DNA of 45,764 bases from Arthrobacter celericrescens (GCF_003614925.1 NZ_QYLP01000086.1:1-45764), one strand, 5' to 3'. Numbered from the stretch's first letter, positions 24,988-34,256 are shown. A program made the numbers and translations. Notes: generated by a model not told the origin, from the letters alone.

Positions 24988-27831
24988 CTACCGACCAGTC
25001 AGCGACCAGGCGTCCTCGCCGCCGTCGTCCTCCCCGCCGTCGGCACCGTCATAGTAGTCGATCGCCTGGGTGCGGTTGTCCAGGTCGGCGGCCACAAGGT
25101 CTTCGGCATAGCCGCCGACGGCGATGTTCGCGTTCGCGTTGTCGCTCAGTGCGGCGGTGTGGGCGTCGGGGACGGCGGGCGCTTCGCCGCCCTTCATGGC
25201 CGCAAGCACCGGGGCGAGGTCGTCCGGCTTGACGAGCACGTCGCGGGCCTTGGACCCTTCGGACGGCCCCACGACGCCACGGGATTCGAGCAGGTCCATG
25301 AGCCGGCCGGCCTTGGCGAAGCCTACGCGCAGCTTGCGCTGCAGCATGGACGTGGAGCCGAACTGCGTGGTGACCACGAGCTCCGTGGCCTGCAGCAGCA
25401 CCTCGAGGTCGTCCCCGATGTCGTCATCGATCTGCTTCTTGGGTGCCTCGGCGGCGACGTCGTCGCGGTACACGGCTTGGAGCTGGCCCTTGACGTGCTC
25501 GACCACCTTGTGGATTTCGGATTCCGAAACCCAGGCGCCCTGGACACGCATCGCCTTGGAGGCACCCATCGGCAGGAACAGGGCGTCGCCCTGGCCGATC
25601 AGCTTTTCGGCGCCGGGCTGGTCCAGGACCACGCGGGAGTCGGTGACGGAGGAGGTGGCGAAGGCCATGCGGGAGGGCACGTTGGCCTTGATGAGGCCGG
25701 TGACGACGTCCACCGACGGGCGCTGGGTGGCCAGCACCAGGTGGATGCCTGCGGCGCGGGCCAGCTGGGTGATGCGCACGATCGAGTCTTCGACGTCGCG
25801 CGGGGCCACCATCATGAGGTCGGCGAGTTCGTCCACGATCACCAGCAGGTACGGGTACGGCTTGATGACGCGCTTGGAGTCCGGCGGCGGGACCACCTTG
25901 CCGGCCCGGACTGCCTTGTTGAAATCGTCGATGTGCTTGTAGCCGTAGTTGGCCAGGTCGTCGTAGCGGGCGTCCATCTCGCGGACCACCCACTGCAGGG
26001 CTTCGGCGGCCTTCTTCGGGTTGGTGATGATGGGCGTAATGAGGTGCGGCACGCCCTCGTAGGCGGTGAGTTCCACGCGCTTGGGGTCCACCATGACCAT
26101 GCGGACCTCGTCCGGGGTGGCGCGCATGAGGATCGAGGTGATCATCGAGTTCACGAAGGAGGACTTACCGGCACCGGTGGCACCGGCCACGAGCATGTGC
26201 GGCATCTTGGCCAGGTTGGCCACCACGAAGCCGCCCTCGACGTCCTTGCCCACGCCCATGACCATCGGGTGGTCCGTGCGGCGGGCGTTCTGGCTGCGCA
26301 GGACATCGCCCAGGGACACGGTTTCGCGGTCGGTGTTGGGGATTTCGATGCCGATGGCGGACTTGCCCGGGATGGGGCTGAGGATGCGGACGTCGCTGGA
26401 GGCCACGGCGTAGGAGATGTTCTTGGACAGGGCCGTGACGCGTTCCACCTTGGTGCCGGGGGCCAGCTCGATCTCGTAGCGGGTCACGGTGGGGCCGCGG
26501 CTGAAGCCGGTGACGGTGGCGTCGACGTTGAACTGTTGCAGGGTGTCCGTCAGGGCGGCCACGACGGCGTCGTTCGCCTCGGTCCGTTCCTTCGGCACCG
26601 AGCCCGGTGTCAGGTTGTCCGAGGCCGGGAGCGTGTATGTGACGTCCCCCGCCAAGGAGAGCTGTTCGGTGCGCTGCGGGATCGGCGTGGGCGGCGGTGG
26701 CGGGCTGACCGGCGTCGAGGGAACCCTGATGGCGGGCGCGACGACGGGAATCGCCTCGGTGGGGCTCTCGCCCTGGCCGGCGCTGCCCAGGCCCTGGGCC
26801 GCCTTGATCTTCTCGACGGCGATCTCGGCCTGGGTGGGGCGGCGGACTCCCGGGGGCACCGAGGGTGCCTTCGGCGCCGTGGCGCCGTCTTCGCCGTCGA
26901 CGATTGCGTGCTCGAAGGCTTCGTCCCCCACATAGCCGCCCAGCCCCGGCGCGGCCTCTTCGTCCTTGCCGAAGAGCCGCATGCGCTTTTTCTTCTTCGG
27001 GGCGGGGCGGTCGTTCTCGTAGAGGTAGCTGCGGTCGTGGGCGTCGCCGCGGGTGCCGTCCTCCATGAGGTCCACGCCCATGAGGTGTTCGTACGCTGCC
27101 CGGATCCGCTGCGGGATCGCCCCGAACGGCGTCGCGGTGACGATGAGCACGGACGTGAAGGCCAGGGCGGAGTAGACGAGGACGGGGACGGCGGCATGGA
27201 TGGCCGCCAGCGGTGCCGCCGCGAGGAAACCGAGCATGCCGCCGGCGCGGCGCAGCCCGTCGAACCCGTCCGCGACCGTGGGCTGGCCGCCGATGACGTG
27301 CGCCAGGCCGGTCCCGGCGAAGGTCATGATCAGGAAACCGATCCCCACGCGGTTGTTGCCCCGGCCGTCCCAGGGCTGCCGGAACAGCCGGAAGGCGCAG
27401 ACGAAGAGCATGAGCGGTAGGAGGAGGGACATCCAGCCGAAGGTGCCGTTGACGACGCTGTAGACGAGGTCCGGCAGCCAGCCGCGCATGCCCCACCACG
27501 TGAAGGTGGCGATGAAGATGCCGAGCACGAGGTTGAACAGGGCGGCGCCGTCGCGGCGTTCGGACGGATCGAGGTCGCTGACGTCGTGGCCGATGCGGCG
27601 CACTCCCGCGCCGACAAGGTGCCCGATGCCCTGCCAGGCACCGGCGAGGACCCTGACGAGCCAGGGCTGCTGTGGCTCGGCGCTTGCCTTGCCCCGGCTG
27701 CTGCCCCGGGCGCTGCCGCGGGAAGCGGAGCCGGCGCTCCTGCTGGATTTTGTGGTGGCTCCGCCCCGGCTGGATCCGCCGGACTTACTGGTGGAGCTGC
27801 CTTTTGGCGCGGAGGAAGTACGAGTCGCCAT
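24988..27831 (-). CDS. ftsK: DNA translocase FtsK/SpoIIIE
   Basis: A 947-aa septal DNA pump that clears and aligns chromosome termini at division. A Ser/Gly/Lys-rich N-terminus (about 1-50) precedes four membrane segments (about 85-240), then a Pro-rich linker. The motor domain has P-loop VAGATGAGKSSFVNSM (near 615) and Walker B YLLVIVDELADLMM. The winged-helix gamma domain is at the C-terminus (TTQFGSTSMLQRKLRVGFAKA), followed by a short Asp/Gly-rich tail. ATG 27831 is chosen because the longer frame to 27981 overlaps the terminator hairpin behind rnj. Confidence 0.95.
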   Translation of the reverse strand: MATRTSSAPKGSSTSKSGGSSRGGATTKSSRSAGSASRGSARGSSRGKASAEPQQPWLVRVLAGAWQGIGHLVGAGVRRIGHDVSDLDPSERRDGAALFNLVLGIFIATFTWWGMRGWLPDLVYSVVNGTFGWMSLLLPLMLFVCAFRLFRQPWDGRGNNRVGIGFLIMTFAGTGLAHVIGGQPTVADGFDGLRRAGGMLGFLAAAPLAAIHAAVPVLVYSALAFTSVLIVTATPFGAIPQRIRAAYEHLMGVDLMEDGTRGDAHDRSYLYENDRPAPKKKKRMRLFGKDEEAAPGLGGYVGDEAFEHAIVDGEDGATAPKAPSVPPGVRRPTQAEIAVEKIKAAQGLGSAGQGESPTEAIPVVAPAIRVPSTPVSPPPPPTPIPQRTEQLSLAGDVTYTLPASDNLTPGSVPKERTEANDAVVAALTDTLQQFNVDATVTGFSRGPTVTRYEIELAPGTKVERVTALSKNISYAVASSDVRILSPIPGKSAIGIEIPNTDRETVSLGDVLRSQNARRTDHPMVMGVGKDVEGGFVVANLAKMPHMLVAGATGAGKSSFVNSMITSILMRATPDEVRMVMVDPKRVELTAYEGVPHLITPIITNPKKAAEALQWVVREMDARYDDLANYGYKHIDDFNKAVRAGKVVPPPDSKRVIKPYPYLLVIVDELADLMMVAPRDVEDSIVRITQLARAAGIHLVLATQRPSVDVVTGLIKANVPSRMAFATSSVTDSRVVLDQPGAEKLIGQGDALFLPMGASKAMRVQGAWVSESEIHKVVEHVKGQLQAVYRDDVAAEAPKKQIDDDIGDDLEVLLQATELVVTTQFGSTSMLQRKLRVGFAKAGRLMDLLESRGVVGPSEGSKARDVLVKPDDLAPVLAAMKGGEAPAVPDAHTAALSDNANANIAVGGYAEDLVAADLDNRTQAIDYYDGADGGEDDGGEDAWSLTGR

Positions 27832-27851
27832 ACTCGCCACGGTACCGCAAA

Positions 27852-27880
27852 CGGCCCGGAATCCTGCGGATTCCGGGCCG
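27852..27880. terminator. Perfect 13-bp hairpin between rnj and ftsK
   Basis: CGGCCCGGAATCC pairs with GGATTCCGGGCCG around a TGC loop, 41 nt beyond the rnj stop. On the minus strand only GTTTGC follows, so the T-run is weak. It probably ends or attenuates the dapA-rnj transcript before ftsK. Confidence 0.65.
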
Positions 27881-27920
27881 TCCGGCTTTTCGGGCCCCTC
27901 GGGGCCGGGCTGCGTGTGAG

Positions 27921-29612
27921 CTACGCCTCGAGGACCACCGGGATGATCATCGGGCGGCGCCGGAGCCTGCGGTTCACCCACGTTCCGATCACGCGGCGCA
28001 CCACCTGCTGCAGCTGGTAGTTGGTGTGGTCCGGGTGGTTGACCACGGCTTCTTCGAGGGCGGCGTTGATCTTGGGCACGATCTCGTCGAACACGGCGTC
28101 GTCCTCCGCCACGCCCCGGGCGTGGATCTCCGGGCCGGAGACGATCTTGCCGGTGGTGCGGTTGATGACGGTGATGACCGAGATGAAGCCTTCGTCGCCC
28201 AGGATCCTGCGGTCCTTGAGGTCGGCGTCGGTGATCTCGCCGACGCTGGAGCCGTCCACGTAGACGAAGCCGACCTCCACCTGGCCGGACACCCGGGCCT
28301 TGCGGTCCTTCAGGTCGATCACGGTGCCGTTGTCCGCGAGGATGACGTTCTCCGTGGGCACGCCAGAGTCCTCGGCGATCCGGCCGTTGGCGATCAGGTG
28401 CCGGGTTTCACCGTGCACCGGCATGGCGTTGAGCGGCTTGAGGATGTTGTAGCAGTAGAGCAGTTCGCCGGCGGCTGCGTGGCCGGAGACGTGCACCTTG
28501 GCGTTGCCCTTGTGGATGACCTCCGCGCCAAGCTTGAGCAGGCCGTTGATGATCCGGAAGACCGCGTTCTCGTTGCCGGGGATGAGGCTCGAGGCCAGGA
28601 TCACGGTGTCCCCGGTGCCGACGACGACGCGGTGGTCGCCGTTGGCCATGCGGGACAGCGCGGCCATGGGTTCGCCCTGGGAACCGGTGGACATCAGGAC
28701 CACGCGGTGGTCCGGCAGTTCGTCGATGTTCTTCAGGTCCACCAGGATGCCCGGCGGCACGTCCAGGTAGCCCAGCTTGGCGGCGATGGCCATGTTCCGG
28801 ACCATGGATCGGCCCACGAAGGCCACGTTCCGGCCGTGCTTGGCGGCAGCGTCGAGGACCTGCTGGACGCGGTGCACATGCGAGGAGAAGGACGCCACGA
28901 TGATGCGCTTCTTCGCCTGGCTGAACAGCCGCTCCAGGGTGGGGCCGATTTCCTTTTCCGCAGTGGTGAAGCCGGGGACGTCCGCGTTGGTGGAATCGGC
29001 CATGAACAGGTCCACGCCCTCTTCGCCGAGGCGGGCGAAGTGGCGCAGGTCGGTGATCCGGCCGTCCAACGGCAGCTGGTCCATCTTGAAGTCGCCGGTG
29101 TGCAGCACGTTGCCGCCCGCTGTGCGGATGAACACCGCGAGGGCGTCCGGGATGGAGTGGTTGACCGCGACGAATTCACACTCGAAGGGGCCGAACTGTT
29201 CGATCTGCCCTTCCGTGACGGTGAGGGTGTACGGCTTGATCCGGTGTTCCTGGAGCTTGGCTTCCACCAGCGCCAGGGTCAGCTGCGAACCCACCAGGGG
29301 CAGGTCCGGCTTCAGGCGCAGCAGGTACGGCACAGCGCCGATGTGGTCCTCGTGCCCGTGGGTCAGCACGATGGCGACGACGTCGTCCAGGCGGTCTTCG
29401 ATGTAGCTGAAATCCGGGAGGATCAGGTCCACGCCCGGCTGGGTCTCTTCGGGGAAGAGCACGCCGCAGTCGACGATAAGCAGCTTCCCGTCGATTTCGA
29501 AGACCGCCATGTTGCGGCCGACTTCACCCAGGCCGCCGAGGGGCACGATCCGGAGCGTTCCCTCCTTGAGCCTGGGCGGAGTGGTAAGTCCGGGAAGGGC
29601 GGTTTGGGTCAT
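27921..29612 (-). CDS. rnj: Ribonuclease J
   Basis: A 563-aa beta-CASP metallo-beta-lactamase RNase with 5' exo- and endonuclease activity on mRNA and rRNA. The metal-binding motif is VLTHGHEDHIGAVPYLL (near residue 85). Later metal ligands are in HTGDFKMDQ, MADSTN and HVSGHAAAGEL (near 395), and the C-terminal domain is complete. It is immediately downstream of dapA (27-bp gap), the conserved actinobacterial pairing. Confidence 0.95.
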   Translation of the reverse strand: MTQTALPGLTTPPRLKEGTLRIVPLGGLGEVGRNMAVFEIDGKLLIVDCGVLFPEETQPGVDLILPDFSYIEDRLDDVVAIVLTHGHEDHIGAVPYLLRLKPDLPLVGSQLTLALVEAKLQEHRIKPYTLTVTEGQIEQFGPFECEFVAVNHSIPDALAVFIRTAGGNVLHTGDFKMDQLPLDGRITDLRHFARLGEEGVDLFMADSTNADVPGFTTAEKEIGPTLERLFSQAKKRIIVASFSSHVHRVQQVLDAAAKHGRNVAFVGRSMVRNMAIAAKLGYLDVPPGILVDLKNIDELPDHRVVLMSTGSQGEPMAALSRMANGDHRVVVGTGDTVILASSLIPGNENAVFRIINGLLKLGAEVIHKGNAKVHVSGHAAAGELLYCYNILKPLNAMPVHGETRHLIANGRIAEDSGVPTENVILADNGTVIDLKDRKARVSGQVEVGFVYVDGSSVGEITDADLKDRRILGDEGFISVITVINRTTGKIVSGPEIHARGVAEDDAVFDEIVPKINAALEEAVVNHPDHTNYQLQQVVRRVIGTWVNRRLRRRPMIIPVVLEA

Positions 29613-29639
29613 AGTGCGCTACTTTCCGGCGGAATCTTC

Positions 29640-30551
29640 CTAGACGGTGAAGTCCATTCCGGCTTCCGCCAAGTCCTCGCGGATGGTGTTGATCTCGTCG
29701 GCGTCCGGCTCCACGAGGGGCAAGCGGACATACGAGTTCGGCAGGACTCCCTGCCATTTAAGAATCTGCTTGGCGGCTACGGCGCCCTGGACGCGGGTCA
29801 TCGTGGCACGGATGACCGGTTCCAGCTCGAAGTTGATCTTGCGCGCGGTGCCGAGGTCGTTGGCGTTGACGGCGTCCACCAGTTCGCGGAAACGGCGGGT
29901 GGCGACGTGCGTGGTGACGCCCACCAGGCCGACGGCGCCCAGTGCCATCCATTCGAGGGTCAGTCCGTCGTCGCCGGAGTAGAAGGCCAGGTCGGTCTGG
30001 GCCATGACGCGGGTGGCGGCGGCGAAGTCGGCCTTGGCGTCCTTCACGGCCACGATGTTCGGGTGTTCGGCCAGCCGGATCATGGTGTCGGGGGCGATCT
30101 GCACGGAGGAGCGTCCGGGGATGTCGTAGAGCATCACCGGGACGTCGGTGGCGGAGGCCACGGTTTCGAAGTGGGCGCGGATGCCTGCCTGGCTGGGCTT
30201 GTTGTAGTACGGGGTGACGAGCAGGAGCCCGTCGATGCCGAGCTTTGCGGCTTCCTGCGAGAGGTGCACGGAATGGGCGGTGTCGTTGGTGCCCGTGCCG
30301 GCGATGATGGCGGCGCGGCCTCCGACCGCGTCCTTGACGGCACGGAACATGCCGAGGTTTTCCTCGTCGGTGAGGGTGGAGGTTTCGCCTGTGGTTCCGG
30401 TGACGACCAGGCCGTCGCAGCCGTCGTCGACCAGCTTGCTCGCCAGTTCCGCCGCCTGCTTGTAATCGACGTCACCGTCTTTGGTGAAGGGGGTGACCAT
30501 GGCGGTCAGCAGGGTACCAAGGGCAGGAACATTTGCGCGGGAGTCAGACAT
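29640..30551 (-). CDS. dapA: 4-hydroxy-tetrahydrodipicolinate synthase
   Basis: A 303-aa class I aldolase that condenses pyruvate with aspartate semialdehyde, the first committed step to lysine and DAP. The Schiff-base Lys is in NIVAVKDAKADF (near residue 170). TGTTGETSTLTDEE carries the Thr/Thr/Glu substrate loop and VMLYDIPGRS the catalytic Tyr. In Actinobacteria thyX usually lies directly upstream; here the upstream gene is a small DUF222-like ORF instead. Confidence 0.95.
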   Translation of the reverse strand: MSDSRANVPALGTLLTAMVTPFTKDGDVDYKQAAELASKLVDDGCDGLVVTGTTGETSTLTDEENLGMFRAVKDAVGGRAAIIAGTGTNDTAHSVHLSQEAAKLGIDGLLLVTPYYNKPSQAGIRAHFETVASATDVPVMLYDIPGRSSVQIAPDTMIRLAEHPNIVAVKDAKADFAAATRVMAQTDLAFYSGDDGLTLEWMALGAVGLVGVTTHVATRRFRELVDAVNANDLGTARKINFELEPVIRATMTRVQGAVAAKQILKWQGVLPNSYVRLPLVEPDADEINTIREDLAEAGMDFTV

Positions 30552-30626
30552 ACGAAAAACGTTACCCTGTCAGCCGCACGTTCCGGGAATGGGACGAGGT
30601 GTCCACCGCCACATTCGCCTTCGGCG

Positions 30627-30926
30627 TCAGATTCGTCCGGCGCAATACCGTTCGACGGCGGCCTCCCGCAGCTTGTCGGCCCAGGCGCCGAGGCGCTGGG
30701 CGGCACGGACGTAGTCGAAGAGTTCCGCGGGCGTCAGGGCGTCCAGGTCCGTCTCCGAGAGGCGCCGGGCGAGCTCGGCGCCCGGGGGCTCGTCGACGAG
30801 GACAGTCCCTTCGCGCTGCCATTGCACATCCTCCGGGGGCTCCCCGTTGACCAGTTGCCTGAACAGGAAATCGACCACCCCTGGGCTCATTGCCTTCATG
30901 GGGCCCTCCGGCATGGGATCTTTCAT
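30627..30926 (-). CDS. 99-aa DUF222-like small protein under a LexA box
   Basis: A 99-aa soluble, acidic protein. The C-terminal third, DLDALTPAELFDYVRAAQRL followed by GAWADKLREAAVERY, resembles the helical N-terminal segment of actinobacterial DUF222/HNH-endonuclease (13E12-like) proteins. The rest of DUF222 and the HNH nuclease are absent: a TGA ends the frame and dapA follows 75 bp later. A near-perfect LexA box lies 14 nt before the first ATG and a TAATAT -10 ends 7 nt before it, so the mRNA is probably leaderless. A second ATG (30899) has GGAGGG before it and could be the start from a leadered transcript. Function is unknown; it may be a remnant or a small SOS effector. Confidence 0.72.
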   Translation of the reverse strand: MKDPMPEGPMKAMSPGVVDFLFRQLVNGEPPEDVQWQREGTVLVDEPPGAELARRLSETDLDALTPAELFDYVRAAQRLGAWADKLREAAVERYCAGRI

Positions 30927-30933
30927 GCGGGCA

Positions 30934-30939
30934 ATATTA
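30934..30939 (-). promoter_or_regulatory. -10 element of the SOS-linked 99-aa gene (leaderless)
   Basis: TAATAT on the minus strand ends 7 nt before the ATG at 30926 and abuts the LexA box at 30941-30956. LexA bound there would cover the -10/-35 spacer. Confidence 0.5.
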
Positions 30940-30940
30940 T

Positions 30941-30956
30941 TCGAACATATATTCGA
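30941..30956. promoter_or_regulatory. Near-perfect LexA box (SOS box)
   Basis: TCGAACATATATTCGA matches 11 of 12 fixed positions of TCGAAC-N4-GTTCGA and is flanked to TT...AA as in the strongest mycobacterial boxes. It is the best SOS box in the window, better than those of lexA and recA. Confidence 0.88.
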
Positions 30957-31149
30957 ATACAAGGCCTTGGCGCTGCGCCCGGCGCGGACGGTGGCTCCGG
31001 ATGCCGGGCCGTCGCCGTCATGCCGGGCCGGGCCCTTCTCGGCGCGAGCGGCCGGTCCTACAATCGGGGTGTGCCGGGCCGGGCAAAGGCACCGACGGCT
31101 CGACGGAGCGACACCATCCCCCATCAGGTGCCGGCTAAGGACGTGCGCC

Positions 31150-31413
31150 ATGACGAACATCCCCGCGCTGATCAGCGCGCTGCGCCCCGAGGAACTGGAG
31201 CGGCTGCACCAGCTCGGGCGGGAGCAACGACTCGACCCGGCCGCCGTCGAGGCCCTCGACCGCGCAGCCGGCGGCCCGGGTGAAGGCCGCGGCTATTACG
31301 TGGTCCACGGCAGCCTCGAACCCCGGGAGAACCGGGCCTACTACCTGCGCGACGACGTCGCCGATGCTGTCCTCGCCGTGGCCTTGGACTCTCCGGCAAG
31401 CCCCCTCGCCTGA
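31150..31413 (+). CDS. Hypothetical 87-aa protein
   Basis: A short soluble protein with no family I recognise. The N-terminal half is helical (ALRPEELERLHQLGREQ, AAVEALDRAA). The C-terminal half has GYYVVHGSLEPRENRAYYLRDDVADAV, probably a small beta element. ATG 31150 has AAGGA about 8 nt upstream. It stops 3 bp before the CYTH-CHAD gene and is probably co-transcribed with it. The opposite orientation to the SOS-linked gene means the 223-bp gap (30927-31149) holds divergent promoters. Codon use resembles its neighbours. Confidence 0.65.
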   Translation: MTNIPALISALRPEELERLHQLGREQRLDPAAVEALDRAAGGPGEGRGYYVVHGSLEPRENRAYYLRDDVADAVLAVALDSPASPLA

Positions 31414-31416
31414 GCC

Positions 31417-32949
31417 ATGGTCCCTGCGGAAAGCACCGAATCAGAGCGCAAGTACGAGCCCGGACCCACGTCCCGGGCACCGCGCTTCCTCGACATCCCC
31501 GGCGTCGAACACACGGGGGACCCGGCCGAAATGCTCCTGGAAGCCGTCTACTTCGACACCCCGGACATGGAACTGGCCAGACGGGCCATCACGCTGCGGC
31601 GCCGTACGGGAGGGCCCGACGACGGCTGGCACCTGAAACTGCCCCTGGGCCCCGACGACCGCCAGGAAATCCACGCCCCCTTGGGCCAGCCCGACGCAGT
31701 GCCTCCGCGGCTGCTCGAACGGCTGGCCGCCTTCATCCGCGGCAGGGAACTTTCGCCCACGGCCCGGCTGACCACACGGCGGACCACCACCCGGCTGTAC
31801 GGTCCCGGCGGAGAGCACCTCGCTGATTTCTCCGACGACCACGTCCACGCGGCACAGCTCAGGGGCCCGGAACCCAAGGGCCGGGAACAAGGCACCCACT
31901 GGCGCGAATGGGAGCTCGAACTCCTCCACGCCACGCCGGAGCTGTTCAGCGCCGCGTCGCCAGCGATCGCAGCCGCCGGCGCCCGGCCCGCCGGCCACAG
32001 CTCCAAGGTGGCCCGCGCCCTCGGCGACGCCTGGCCGGCCGGCACCAAGAGGAGCCCCATCCGCCCGCGCAAGAAGGGCCCGGTCCGGGACCTCGTCCTC
32101 GCCTACCTTGATGCCCGCCTCACGGAGATCCTCGACTACGACGCCGGGGTCCGCCGCGAGGAGCCCGAGGCACTGCACAACATGCGCTCGGCCGTCCGGC
32201 GGACCAGGTCCGCCCTAGCCATCTACCGGCCGCTGTTCAACAAAGACGCCGCGTCCCGGCTTGAGGACGAACTGCGCTGGATCGGAGGGATCCTCGGCAG
32301 GCCCCGCGATGCCGAGGTGATGCGCTCCCGGATCCTTGCCAACCTCGGCGAGCTGCCTGAAGAGCAGTCGTCCGGACCCGTCCGGGGACAGGTCGAACAC
32401 GAACTCGGCGCCAGGTACGACGGCGGATATCGCCGCGCGCTCGCGGCGCTGGACACGTCCCGGTACTTCCAGTTGCTGGACGCCTTGGAAGCCTTCCGCG
32501 ACCACCCGCCGGCGAAGTCCAAAGCGCAGCGCAAGGCAGGCAAGGCCAGCGCGAAGTTCATCAACAAAGGCATCGCGCGGCTGGAGAAATCCGAGCGCAA
32601 GGCCAGGAAAACCACGGCCGGCCCCCGCCACGACAAAGCCCTGCACAAGATCCGCAAAGACGCCAAGAGGCTGCGCCACGGCGCCGAAACCGCTGTTCCC
32701 CTCTACGGCAAGGCTGCCCGGAAACTCCGGAAATCCGCCCACCGGCTGCAGGACGTCCTCGGCCAGCACCAGGATGCCGTGATCGCCCGGGAGTTCCTGG
32801 CCGGCCTCGCCGACGCCCCGGATCTCAGCGAAGCAAGCAAGGAGATCTACCAGCAACTGGCGCGGCAGGAACAGGACACCGCCAAACAGTCGCACGCCGC
32901 GTACCTGAAAGCCGGTAAAAAGGCCCGGAAGCTGCGCCTCGGCGGATAA
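31417..32949 (+). CDS. CYTH and CHAD domain protein
   Basis: A 510-aa two-domain protein. Residues about 5-195 form a CYTH (triphosphate tunnel) domain: it starts with the ExExK signature in ESERKYE and has YFDTPDMELARR, ITLRRRTGGPDDGWHLKLP and WREWELELL. Residues about 220-505 are a CHAD domain, rich in conserved His/Arg/Lys (EALHNMRSAVRRTRSAL, KALHKIRKDAKRLRHGAE). CHAD domains bind inorganic polyphosphate, and CYTH enzymes hydrolyse triphosphates, including tripolyphosphate. It follows the 87-aa ORF by 3 bp. The precise substrate is not readable. Confidence 0.92.
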   Translation: MVPAESTESERKYEPGPTSRAPRFLDIPGVEHTGDPAEMLLEAVYFDTPDMELARRAITLRRRTGGPDDGWHLKLPLGPDDRQEIHAPLGQPDAVPPRLLERLAAFIRGRELSPTARLTTRRTTTRLYGPGGEHLADFSDDHVHAAQLRGPEPKGREQGTHWREWELELLHATPELFSAASPAIAAAGARPAGHSSKVARALGDAWPAGTKRSPIRPRKKGPVRDLVLAYLDARLTEILDYDAGVRREEPEALHNMRSAVRRTRSALAIYRPLFNKDAASRLEDELRWIGGILGRPRDAEVMRSRILANLGELPEEQSSGPVRGQVEHELGARYDGGYRRALAALDTSRYFQLLDALEAFRDHPPAKSKAQRKAGKASAKFINKGIARLEKSERKARKTTAGPRHDKALHKIRKDAKRLRHGAETAVPLYGKAARKLRKSAHRLQDVLGQHQDAVIAREFLAGLADAPDLSEASKEIYQQLARQEQDTAKQSHAAYLKAGKKARKLRLGG

Positions 32950-33002
32950 CCGAAGCGCCCGAAAGCTGCCGCTGGCCGCACGGCCTGTGCGACGATCGGC
33001 TC

Positions 33003-34256
33003 ATGGAGGCTGTGAGTCCTGACCGGCGCCGCCCCCGGGCCCGGGTGGCTGCAAAGCCGACCGCCAGCAAGCGGCTGGCCGGAGTCGACGCTGCGCGCGG
33101 CGTTGCCCTCCTCGGGATGATGGCAACGCACCTGATGGCCATCTTCGGCTCCGACCCGGCCCAGACCCCCACGTGGGTGGGCCTGGTGTTTTCCGGCCGC
33201 TCAGCCGCCCTCTTCGCAATCCTGGCCGGCGTCGGGCTGACCCTCAGCACCGGCAGGCAGCGGCCGCTGCGCGGAGGGGAGCTGCAGGCAGCACGTCTCG
33301 GAGTGGCCCTGCGGGCGGTGCCCGTCGCCGTCGTGGGCCTGATCCTGGGCGGCCTTGAGGTGAACATCGCCGTGATCCTGGTGCACTACGCCGTGCTGTT
33401 CCTCTGCGTGCTGCCCTTCCTCGGCCTCGGCACGAGGGCCCTCGCGGCCTGGGCCGGCGGGTGGGTGCTGCTGTCCCCGGTCCTCGCCTTCGCGCTGCGG
33501 CCTTGGTTCCTGTCCGCAGAGCCGCCCTTGGTCCTCGGCCACAACCCGGCCATGGAGGACCTGGGCACGCCGGGCCCGCTGCTGGCGGACGTCCTGCTCA
33601 CCGGCTACTACCCGGTGCTGCAGTGGCTCTCCTACCTGTTGATCGGCCTGTTGATCGGTCGGCTGGACCTGGCGCGGACAGCGGTCCGGGCCCTGGTGCT
33701 GTGCACCGGCGCCGCCGTGGCAGCGGGCGCGAAGCTGCTGGGCAACGCGGCGATCCTGGATTGGGGCGGACTGCAGGCCCTGGAAGCAAGCGTGGGCAAC
33801 CCCGCCTTCCCCTTGGAGGGCCGTCTCCAGGTCAGCCTGACGGGCGTGGAACAGAGCGGGACCTGGTGGTGGCTCGCCGCGGCGGCGCCCCACTCGGGAA
33901 CCACGCTGGACCTGCTGCACACCGCGGGAACGGCGGCCGCCGTCGTCGGCTTCTTCCTGCTGCTGGGCGGGCTCCGCAGGCCGGGCGCCCCGGAACCCGC
34001 GCGCTGGCTCCTGCCGCTCGCTGGACCCGGGGCGATGACGCTGACTCTCTACACCCTGCATGTCTGGGCAGTGTCCTGGTTCCATGGACAGGAACTTCCC
34101 GCAGGGCTCACCCCGGAAGGCATGTACCTGCTGCACGCTCTGGCAGCGGTGGCGGTCGGCGTGCTGTTCGCGCTTTGGGGCAGGCGCGGGCCTTTGGAGT
34201 GGATGGCGCACCGGGCCGCAGTGCTCGGCCGTTACCTGACGGCCGCGGGCCGGTGA
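33003..34256 (+). CDS. HGSNAT/DUF418-type membrane protein
   Basis: A 417-aa integral membrane protein with about 9-10 hydrophobic segments. After a basic N-terminus it has RLAGVDAARGVALLGMMATHL, the signature opening of heparan-alpha-glucosaminide N-acetyltransferase-like (DUF1624/DUF418) proteins. PGAMTLTLYTLHVW near residue 340 matches the typical C-terminal motif. These are presumed membrane acyltransferases; the substrate is unknown. No strong ribosome-binding site precedes the ATG, which is 53 bp after the CYTH-CHAD gene. It converges with the small TPR-like gene. Confidence 0.82.
   Translation: MEAVSPDRRRPRARVAAKPTASKRLAGVDAARGVALLGMMATHLMAIFGSDPAQTPTWVGLVFSGRSAALFAILAGVGLTLSTGRQRPLRGGELQAARLGVALRAVPVAVVGLILGGLEVNIAVILVHYAVLFLCVLPFLGLGTRALAAWAGGWVLLSPVLAFALRPWFLSAEPPLVLGHNPAMEDLGTPGPLLADVLLTGYYPVLQWLSYLLIGLLIGRLDLARTAVRALVLCTGAAVAAGAKLLGNAAILDWGGLQALEASVGNPAFPLEGRLQVSLTGVEQSGTWWWLAAAAPHSGTTLDLLHTAGTAAAVVGFFLLLGGLRRPGAPEPARWLLPLAGPGAMTLTLYTLHVWAVSWFHGQELPAGLTPEGMYLLHALAAVAVGVLFALWGRRGPLEWMAHRAAVLGRYLTAAGR

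Noticed and set aside
27672..31283. Very long plus-strand open frame opposite rnj and dapA
   Set aside because: Same reason: mirror of highly biased codons, no ribosome-binding site and no recognisable domain.
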